Shown in pieces: positions 15,434-21,571 of a stretch of 46,439 nt of DNA (position 1 is its first letter; the number at the start of each line of letters is the position of its first letter). The notes under the pieces were generated by a model that had not been told where the DNA came from, made no database searches, and saw nothing but the letters and a program-made list of their open reading frames with translations. Both the position numbers and the translations under genes were made by a program. This DNA is from an uncultured Opitutia bacterium. GTDB taxonomy: Bacteria > Verrucomicrobiota > Verrucomicrobiia > Opitutales > Opitutaceae. The stretch lies in NCBI GenBank assembly GCA_903873805.1, contig CAIQQB010000118.1:1-46439 (forward strand), written 5' to 3'.

Positions 15434-16831
15434 ATGAACTCTTCTGTTGCCTCGGCGAACGCGGTCGCGAAATTCTCTGGCCAGATGAAGATCACCGGCC
15501 TCGCCCTTGTTCCACCCCCGACCGCGGCCGACCAGCCCCGGGTCACCCCCGAACTGCTCGCCTCTGTCCTCGCCCGCTACTCGCGCAGCAACCAGGGCAT
15601 CGGGGCCATCCTCGCCAAGGTGGATCTGGCCAACCCGGACGCCTCCATCGACCGCATCCTCAACTTCGTGGACTACGGCCACGCTTCCATCGGCGGCCTT
15701 ACCGGCGGCCTCGCCGTCGCCCTGGACGACGTGTCGATGTGGCTGGCCTACAAAATCTTTGAGCTCGCCACGATGGCCGACGGCCAGGAGTCGAGCACGC
15801 GCTACATCACGATGGATGCGGCCAACCTCCCGTCCGCCGAGGAACTGGGCATCCCCGCCGACCTCGCTCCGCGCTGGCGCGATGTGATGGCGCGCGCCTT
15901 CGCCGCCTACCACACCGAGTATGCGCGGCTGGACGCACTGGCCACCGCGAACCCCGGGCTGGTCCGCCTCCCGCCCGACGCCAAGCCCGCCGTCGTCACC
16001 CGGCTGCGCAAGAACTACGCGCTCGACCGGGCCCGCTATTTCATTCCGCTCGCGACCCGGACGAATCTCGGCCTGGTCCAGACCTCGCGCATGTGGGCGC
16101 AGACGGTCAAGCACCTCGAGTCCCTGCCTCACCCCGAGGCGCGCGCCGCCGCCCAACTCATCCGCACGGAGCTGCTCAAGCAGTCCCCGCGGCTCATGCG
16201 CCACAGCTTCGCCGAAAAATCCTATACCGAGCAGGCGGCGCAGGAACTGGCCGCCTCGCTCTCGCTCGGCCTGTCGCGGCTTTCGGCCGCGCCGCTCGCC
16301 GACGCGGTGTGGGTGCATGTGGACCGGGCCATGCCGCCGTTCCTGACGGAGACGCAACCGGTGGCCGAGGCGCTCCGCCACCGCGCCAATCGCTACGGCC
16401 ACCAGGGTGCCGCCACCCGCCGGATGCGCGTGACGTTTGCCTGGAACAACCTCGCGCTCGCCGAGCTGCGCGACCTCAACCGCCACCGCACGGGCCACCG
16501 GTTTACCCCGCTCATCCAGGCCGGGTTTTATCTCCCGTCGGAAATCCGCCATGCCGACCACGCCGGGTTGCTGGCCGACCAGCTCGAACTCACCCGCGAG
16601 CTGATGGCGCGCGGCTCGCCGGCCTACGTCTATTCACTGCTGCTCGGGGCGCAGACGCCTTTCGAGCACAGTACGCACGCCGACAAGTTCATTTACGAGG
16701 CCGAGCTCCGCACCGGCATGGGCGCCCACTTCCGCTACGCCGAGCATCTCAGCGCGGTGCTGCGGGTGTTTTTCCAACAGGTGCCCGAGGCCCGGGACTG
16801 GGTCGTTGAAGGCACCGCCGAGCCGGAGTGA
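15434..16831 (+). CDS. thyX: FAD-dependent thymidylate synthase-like protein with two ThyX-like halves
   Basis: ThyX makes dTMP from dUMP with FAD, NADPH and methylene-tetrahydrofolate. This 465-residue protein is about twice the usual ThyX length and appears to hold two ThyX-like halves. The first (about 50-140) has DYGHASIGG and GQESSTRYI but no RHR motif. The second (about 300-460) has FAWNNLALAELRDLNRHRTG followed by HRFTPLIQAGFYLP, with RHR present. Long ThyX proteins also occur in Chlamydiae. An ATG at 15485 (MKITGLALVPP) is a good alternative start. A perfect 10-bp hairpin overlaps the stop codon. The family call is firm; enzymatic activity is assumed. Confidence 0.85.
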   Translation: MNSSVASANAVAKFSGQMKITGLALVPPPTAADQPRVTPELLASVLARYSRSNQGIGAILAKVDLANPDASIDRILNFVDYGHASIGGLTGGLAVALDDVSMWLAYKIFELATMADGQESSTRYITMDAANLPSAEELGIPADLAPRWRDVMARAFAAYHTEYARLDALATANPGLVRLPPDAKPAVVTRLRKNYALDRARYFIPLATRTNLGLVQTSRMWAQTVKHLESLPHPEARAAAQLIRTELLKQSPRLMRHSFAEKSYTEQAAQELAASLSLGLSRLSAAPLADAVWVHVDRAMPPFLTETQPVAEALRHRANRYGHQGAATRRMRVTFAWNNLALAELRDLNRHRTGHRFTPLIQAGFYLPSEIRHADHAGLLADQLELTRELMARGSPAYVYSLLLGAQTPFEHSTHADKFIYEAELRTGMGAHFRYAEHLSAVLRVFFQQVPEARDWVVEGTAEPE

Positions 16832-16841
16832 GGCTCGGCGG
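16815..16841 (+). terminator. Hairpin across the thyX stop codon
   Basis: CCGCCGAGCC and GGCTCGGCGG form a perfect 10-bp GC stem with a 7-base loop that contains the thyX stop codon. No T-run follows, so it may be a factor-dependent stop or an mRNA 3'-end stabiliser and not a classic intrinsic terminator. Confidence 0.4.
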
Positions 16842-17019
16842 CGGGGTCGCCCAACTTGCGGATCGGCGGGATCCGTCGGCATGGGCCGGACGGCGGTGAG
16901 CTTCTGGCATGGTTCGAGCTCCCGTTTTGGCTTGCACCGCAAGCCGCGCCGGCTTGGCGTCGCTCGCGCCGGTCCGACAGCCGGCGAACCGGAAGCCCAA
17001 CTTTTCCGCCTCTTTTCGC

Positions 17020-17964
17020 ATGCGCATCTTGAGACTGCTCACCGCCCGTCCACTTCGGACCGCCGCGCTCGCCCTGCTTTCCGGCGGGCTGGCGGTGGTG
17101 GCTTCGGCGCAGGTGATATTTGTCGCCAACAACGGCGGCGACACGATCGGACAGTTCAGCCTCAACGGCACCAGCTTGGGTCCGCTGGCCACCGGCGTCA
17201 GTATGCCGAACGGCCTCGCGCTCGATGCCGCTGGGAACGTCTATGTGGCCGCAGCGGGCACCACTTCGGTCAACGAATACTCCCCGGCCGGTGTTTCCCT
17301 CGGCACATTTGCGTCGGCGGGCCTGAGCAACCCGATGGGGCTGGCCTTCGATGCCGTCGGCAACCTGTATGTCGCCAATTTCGGCAGCAACTCCGTCGAG
17401 CGGTTCTCGCCAACCGGCGCCGATCTCGGGGTGTTCGCCAGCGCCAACCTGAACGGACCGGCCGCCCTCATGTTCGACCGCAGCGGCAACCTCTACGTCG
17501 CCAACTATTTTTCTGGAAATCTCTGGGAGTTTTCGTCGTCCGGCCTCCCGATGACGTCCGCCTTCGCCAACGTCTACACGCCGGGCAGCATGGCCCTGGA
17601 TGCCGCCGGAAACTTCTATGTCAGCAATCAAGGCAACAATGTGATTGAGAAACTGTCGCCGGCGGGCGCCGACCTGGGGGTGTTTGCCACGACCGGTGAG
17701 CATAATGCGATCGGGCTCGTTTTCGATGCGAACGGCAATCTCTACGCGGCCTATCGCGACGCCAACATCATCGAAAAATTTTCCGCTGCGGGTGCGGATC
17801 TTGGGGTGTTTGCCAGCACGGGCCTGAACACGCCGACGTATCTCGCCATCACTCCGGTGCCGGAGCCTGCGACCTGGCTGTTGCTGTTGGGCGGCGGCGG
17901 GGCGGTGCTGTGGCTCCGGCGCCGCTCCGGGGCCTGGGACGTCGCCGCGCGGCCCCGGCCGTGA
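17020..17964 (+). CDS. PEP-CTERM sorted beta-propeller (NHL-like) protein
   Basis: This is an exported protein with a signal peptide (about residues 1-32, hydrophobic core TAALALLSGGLAVVA and cleavage near ASAQ). About six NHL/SMP-30-like repeats of roughly 40 residues follow, each with a form of LAFDAVGNLYVANFGSNSVE and SPTGADLGVFAS. It ends in a PEP-CTERM signal: VPEPATWLLLLGGGGAVLWL followed by arginines. That tag is cut by exosortase and usually accompanies exopolysaccharide production. The repeats are near-identical and suggest a six-bladed propeller. The frame is open upstream to 16909, but ATG 17020 gives a clean signal peptide. No exosortase gene is in the window, and the ligand is unknown. 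Confidence 0.88.
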   Translation: MRILRLLTARPLRTAALALLSGGLAVVASAQVIFVANNGGDTIGQFSLNGTSLGPLATGVSMPNGLALDAAGNVYVAAAGTTSVNEYSPAGVSLGTFASAGLSNPMGLAFDAVGNLYVANFGSNSVERFSPTGADLGVFASANLNGPAALMFDRSGNLYVANYFSGNLWEFSSSGLPMTSAFANVYTPGSMALDAAGNFYVSNQGNNVIEKLSPAGADLGVFATTGEHNAIGLVFDANGNLYAAYRDANIIEKFSAAGADLGVFASTGLNTPTYLAITPVPEPATWLLLLGGGGAVLWLRRRSGAWDVAARPRP

Positions 17965-18025
17965 GGAAGCCGGGCCGAAATCCACTTGTCGGGCGTGCGC
18001 TTCTGGGTTTGATTGAGCTTCCGCC

Positions 18026-18613
18026 ATGAAAACCTTCCTCCTTCTGTTGCTTGCGGCCGCCCTGTGGGGAGCCGCACCGGCTGCACGGGCCGAGGATGTG
18101 CCGAAGATCGACGCCACTCAGAAGGTTGATTCGCTGGGAACATCCAACCAGGCCGTGCTCCCGGATCCGGTCGCGATCAAAAAGGCCGATCAGGTGCAGG
18201 ATAAGCAGGCGGCGATTCCCGGAGTGATCAAGGAGCCCACCGCGCCCCTAGCCGGTCGCCAGGCCCCGATCAATGTGACGGAAACGCGGGCGAAGGAAAT
18301 GGTGCCCCTCAAGGAAGCCCCCAAGCCCGAGCTGCGGCCCCATGAGGAGAGCGATCTCAACGGGCAGCTCGCTCCGTCCCGTTTTCAGCCCGGACAGAAC
18401 GACTATTACAATTCCGAACTCGTCGAGAAATACCGGCAGAGCATGATCGACGCCGAGGCGATCGCGCAAAAAAACAGCCCCATGTCCGGCCAGATGACCA
18501 CGTTTGCGAAGCTCAACCGCTTCGTCTTCAAGCGCAACGCCCCGGGCACGGAGGGCAATCCCATGGTCATGCCGGCGGGCAACACCGGTGCGCCGGTCAC
18601 CAACGTCAAGTGA
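18026..18613 (+). CDS. Exported protein of unknown function
   Basis: The 195-residue product has a clear signal peptide (MKTFLLLLLAAALWGAAPA, cleavage near ARAED). The mature part is low in hydrophobicity and rich in Pro, Lys, Glu and Gln, so it is probably largely disordered up to about residue 120. It then has a short helical stretch (YYNSELVEKYRQSMIDAEAI) and a basic segment (LNRFVFKRNAPG). I do not recognise a family. It converges with the small minus-strand gene at 18641 with a 27-base gap. Confidence 0.75.
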   Translation: MKTFLLLLLAAALWGAAPAARAEDVPKIDATQKVDSLGTSNQAVLPDPVAIKKADQVQDKQAAIPGVIKEPTAPLAGRQAPINVTETRAKEMVPLKEAPKPELRPHEESDLNGQLAPSRFQPGQNDYYNSELVEKYRQSMIDAEAIAQKNSPMSGQMTTFAKLNRFVFKRNAPGTEGNPMVMPAGNTGAPVTNVK

Positions 18614-18640
18614 CTGTTCGGTGCGGCCGGCAGCTGCGGT

Positions 18641-18925
18641 TCAGCGCTCCCGGCGGATGCGCTCCTTCTCTTCCTCGCGTTCCCCCTCAAGGCGCTGCCG
18701 CTCCCCTGCCATCTGGACGCGGATTTTTTCCATGTCGTCCGGTTTGCCCGCGGTGATGGCCTCCTCGAGGCGCTGGCGGAGAAAGATTTCGCGCTCCGCG
18801 ATCCGGCCTTTGTAAACCTTGTCCACCTCCGCGAGGCGGCCTTTCTTCTCCGCGGTCAGGGGGCGGCCGGCTGCCGGATCGGCAGCGGCGAGACGTTCCA
18901 TCGCAAGTTCGTAGGCGCTTTTCAT
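18641..18925 (-). CDS. Small coiled-coil protein, conserved in Verrucomicrobiota (unknown)
   Basis: The 94-residue protein begins MKSAYELAMERLAAADPAAG and has almost no hydrophobic segments. Residues 25-94 are highly charged with heptad-like spacing (LAEVDKVYKGRIAEREIFLR and a C-terminal run rich in Glu and Arg), which suggests one long helix or coiled coil. From memory, similar small proteins starting MKSAYELAMERL are common in Verrucomicrobiota genomes; no function is known to me. Upstream of its start lies a long inverted repeat (18935-19184). Confidence 0.75.
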   Translation of the reverse strand: MKSAYELAMERLAAADPAAGRPLTAEKKGRLAEVDKVYKGRIAEREIFLRQRLEEAITAGKPDDMEKIRVQMAGERQRLEGEREEEKERIRRER

Positions 18926-18934
18926 GGGGAGGTA

Positions 18935-19184
18935 TTAACCACGAAACCCACGAAACACACGAAAGAAAGGACGCGGCTGGGGACATCCGGCAGTTGGGCG
19001 CCGATGACAGCAGGTATGATAACTCGATCAGGAATTTCAGCTTCAGGGGAACCCGAGCCCTGAGCGCAAACATTCGCGTCCAGTCGCGGTTAACAATGGT
19101 GGTATTCAAGCCCTTGTCTCCTCAATGACTGGCCGTTTCCGCAGGCTTGGCTCCGTTTTCGTGGGGTTCGTGTATTTCGTGGTT
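18935..19184. repeat. Long ACACACGAAA-type inverted repeat with 192-base centre
   Basis: The left arm begins TTAACCACGAAACCCACGAA and ends CACACGAAA (18935-18964). The right arm (19157-19184) is its reverse complement at 24 of 28 positions. It belongs to the same family as 5241-5329. The centre contains no convincing gene. The left arm starts 10 bases before the ATG of the gene ending at 18641, so it lies in that gene's promoter region. Confidence 0.75.
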
Positions 19185-19204
19185 CAACCTAGAAAACGCT
19201 GTCG

Positions 19205-19341
19205 TAACCACGGATATCACGGATGCACACGGATGAGCAATCCATGGCAGATTTTCCGGCCTTTCCCCGCATGTGAACAGATTTTTCACGATCGATATTT
19301 CTCCATACTCTGTATCCGTGTTATCCGTGAAATCCGTGGTT
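19205..19341. repeat. CACGGAT-type inverted repeat
   Basis: The left arm TAACCACGGATATCACGGAT continues with GCACACGGAT (19205-19234). The right arm (19314-19341) contains ATCCGTG words in inverted order and ends TCCGTGGTT. It is related in design to the ACACACGAAA elements but has a different repeat word. It lies directly beside the element ending at 19184, so the 433-base gap between the neighbouring genes is almost entirely repeat sequence. Confidence 0.72.
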
Positions 19342-19358
19342 GGATTGAACTGCCGAAT

Positions 19359-21005
19359 TTAGATTCTACCGAATTTCACCCCGCAAACCACCGTCAGCAC
19401 CACGACCACGACCGGGGGCCAGAAGCCGCCGCGTTCGCGCCGCCAGCCGGTCGCATATCCCGCCAGGCCCGTGGCGACCACCGCTGTCAGCGCCACCGGC
19501 CCGATCCAGTCCGCGCGGTACTGCGCCGTCCAACAGGCACCCGGCACCCGCGCTCCCAGTCGGATGAGCCACTCGATCAGTCCCAGCACCAGTCCAGCGC
19601 CCTCGTTGCAGAGCCGGCTGATCCAGACCGCACCGGCCAGGCCAAAGATCAGCGAGGCAACTCCCGTCATGATCACCAGCGAGGCCAGGGGCATGAGCAG
19701 GAGATTGGCCATGAGGCCGCCGGTCACGAACACGCCGAAATACTCCACCCCCGTCAGCGTGCTGACCAGCGTGGCGGCACCGCCCATGCTCACTACAGAA
19801 AGCGTGCGGCGGCGCAGCCAGGCGCTCCCGTGGTGGTGCCAGCGCCAGGCGGCCTGGGGCAGGTCGGGGAAGGCCGGCCACCGTGCCTGCAGACGCTCCG
19901 CCAGCGGCAGTCCGAGAAGCAGGATCATGCCCACGACAGCGTACGACATCTGGAAGCTGGCGCTGAATAAATCGAGTGGGTTGAGCAGCAGAGTGAGCAG
20001 GGCGGCGGCGACGATGGCCGCCAGTGGGTTCGACGGCCGCCGCGCCATCCATGCCGCCTCAAGCATCGCCACCATCAGGAACGCCCGCACGGCCGACGGA
20101 CTCGCCCCGGTCGTGTCGACATCGAGCCAGAGCACCGCCAGCACCAGCAGCCCCGCCGGCAGCCGGGGGCAGCGCAGGCACGCCAGCAGGAAGTGCAGCG
20201 TCACGGCCACCACGCCGATGTGCAGCCCATTGATCGCAAAGAGATGCATGGTGCCGCTGTGCATGAACAGCTCGTGTTGCTCCGGGCTCAGCTCCTGTTT
20301 CTGGCCGAGCATCATGGCGCGATAGACCGCCGCACGCTCGGGCTGATCCTCCAGGCCGGCGTTGAGCAGCGCTTCCATCCGGACGAGCAGCTGCGCACAG
20401 AACCGGTCGTAGGCCGGCGCGGGCCGGACGAGGGCGGTCATCCGCCCGCGCGTGAGCTGGAAATTCATGCCGGCGTTGAGCATCGTTTCCTCAAACGAGC
20501 CGGCCGGCGGATGGAGCGGCAGGGGTTGCAGGAGTCCGGTGACGGCGAGCTCGCAGCCGCGGATCGGCGCCGCGACCCCCGGCGCGAGGGTGAGGGAAAA
20601 GCACACGCGCTGCCCGGCCAGGTCGGCGAGCGGCGGCGCGGCCTCCGCCACCACCGCAAGCCCGCCGGTGCGCCCGGCCTGCGCGGAGGCAAACAGCCGG
20701 GTGACCCGCAGGGTCAGCCGGGCCTCGCGCGGCGGCAGCTTCTCCCAGGCGACCAGCCGGTTGGCTCGGAGGTGAAACAGAGCGGCTCCGCTCAACGCGA
20801 CGCTCAGGATCAGCAGGCCGGCTGCGGTCCGGCGGCGCCCCTGCCACCGGCCGAGGAGCGCGAGCAGGGCGGCGATGGCACCGCCGCCCGCGAGGAACCC
20901 GGGGGCGGCCGGCAGCCAGCCCGCGCGGCCTGCCGTCAGACCAGCCATCAGGGGCAAAAGCAGCCAGAGCAGCGGGGCGCGGTGACGGAGACTGCGGCTG
21001 GTCAT
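19359..21005 (-). CDS. comEC: ComEC/Rec2-type competence channel protein without metallo-beta-lactamase domain
   Basis: ComEC forms the inner-membrane channel for single-stranded DNA uptake in natural transformation. The 548-residue product has N-terminal hydrophobic helices, an OB-like DUF4131 region (about 40-200) and the ComEC core. The signature is AMMLGQKQELSPEQHELFMH followed by SGTMHLFAINGLHIGVV (about 235-275); more helices run to the C-terminus. The C-terminal metallo-beta-lactamase domain of B. subtilis ComEC is absent, as in many shorter homologues. It is divergent from the BlaI-like gene; the 181 bases between hold that gene's promoter and operators. Confidence 0.88.
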   Translation of the reverse strand: MTSRSLRHRAPLLWLLLPLMAGLTAGRAGWLPAAPGFLAGGGAIAALLALLGRWQGRRRTAAGLLILSVALSGAALFHLRANRLVAWEKLPPREARLTLRVTRLFASAQAGRTGGLAVVAEAAPPLADLAGQRVCFSLTLAPGVAAPIRGCELAVTGLLQPLPLHPPAGSFEETMLNAGMNFQLTRGRMTALVRPAPAYDRFCAQLLVRMEALLNAGLEDQPERAAVYRAMMLGQKQELSPEQHELFMHSGTMHLFAINGLHIGVVAVTLHFLLACLRCPRLPAGLLVLAVLWLDVDTTGASPSAVRAFLMVAMLEAAWMARRPSNPLAAIVAAALLTLLLNPLDLFSASFQMSYAVVGMILLLGLPLAERLQARWPAFPDLPQAAWRWHHHGSAWLRRRTLSVVSMGGAATLVSTLTGVEYFGVFVTGGLMANLLLMPLASLVIMTGVASLIFGLAGAVWISRLCNEGAGLVLGLIEWLIRLGARVPGACWTAQYRADWIGPVALTAVVATGLAGYATGWRRERGGFWPPVVVVVLTVVCGVKFGRI

Positions 21006-21127
21006 GGGAATCTTTTTTTTGCCTGCCCCGCCCGCGCAAATCCACGCCTATTGCTGCGCACGGATTGTCGCAGCCCCCATCCCGGATCCACGCGGTTTTT
21101 GTCGCGGCGGCAACCATCCCCGTCACA

Positions 21128-21143
21128 TGCTAAGAAATTAGCA
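21128..21143. promoter_or_regulatory. Operator-like dyad 1 for the BlaI/MecI-type repressor
   Basis: TGCTAA-GAAA-TTAGCA is a perfect 6+4+6 dyad. A near-copy (TGCTAT-AAGC-TTAGCA) lies 44 bases downstream, centre to centre, close to four helical turns. Two such dyads before a BlaI-type gene strongly suggest autoregulation. The sequence differs from the TACA/TGTA core of staphylococcal BlaI operators. Confidence 0.6.
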
Positions 21144-21150
21144 AAAAGAC

Positions 21151-21180
21151 TTGTGCCTGATACGCAATGTATGCTATAAG
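21151..21180 (+). promoter_or_regulatory. Candidate promoter of the repressor-peptidase operon
   Basis: TTGTGC (21151-21156) and TATAAG (21175-21180) are separated by 18 bases. Transcription would start near 21187, the A of the start codon, so the mRNA may be leaderless. The -10 box lies inside the second operator-like dyad. Confidence 0.5.
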
Positions 21181-21187
21181 CTTAGCA
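21172..21187. promoter_or_regulatory. Operator-like dyad 2 for the BlaI/MecI-type repressor
   Basis: TGCTAT-AAGC-TTAGCA matches dyad 1 (21128-21143) in 11 of 12 arm positions. It covers the candidate -10 box and the first base of the start codon, where a bound repressor would block initiation. Confidence 0.6.
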
Positions 21188-21567
21188 TGACATCGAAATC
21201 CGTTCATCTCACCCGCCGGGAGCGTCAGATCATGGATGTGATCTATGCGCGGGGCGAGGCCACCGTCGCCGAGGTGCAGGCCGCGGTGCCCGATGCCCCG
21301 GGCTATTCGGCTGTGCGCGCCCTGCTGCGCATCCTTGAGGACAAGGGCTTCCTGAAACACCGCGAGGACGGCCCGCGCTACCGCTACCGGCCGACCCAGG
21401 CCCCCGCGCTGGCACGGCGCTCGGCGCTGAAACAGGTGGTGAACGCGTTTTTCGAGGGGTCCCTCGCCAATGCGGTCGCCGCCCTGGTGGATCCAGGCGA
21501 GGAAAAGCTGCCGCCCGAGGAGTTGAGCCGCCTGGAGGCGATCATCCGCAAGGCCCGGAACAAATAA
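21187..21567 (+). CDS. BlaI/MecI/CopY-family transcriptional repressor
   Basis: The 126-residue product is a small winged-helix repressor that binds as a dimer and is usually inactivated by cleavage through a partner M56 peptidase. It shows the family features LTRRERQIMDVIYARGEATV, a recognition helix region VQAAVPDAPGYSAVRALLRI and the wing LEDKGFLKHREDGPRYRYRP. The C-terminal helices (about 75-126) form the dimer part. ATG 21187 is preferred over the upstream 21151 because the operators and promoter lie between them. The partner peptidase gene starts 5 bases after the stop. The target is probably its own operon; a beta-lactamase is not present nearby. Confidence 0.9.
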   Translation: MTSKSVHLTRRERQIMDVIYARGEATVAEVQAAVPDAPGYSAVRALLRILEDKGFLKHREDGPRYRYRPTQAPALARRSALKQVVNAFFEGSLANAVAALVDPGEEKLPPEELSRLEAIIRKARNK

Positions 21568-21571
21568 TTCC

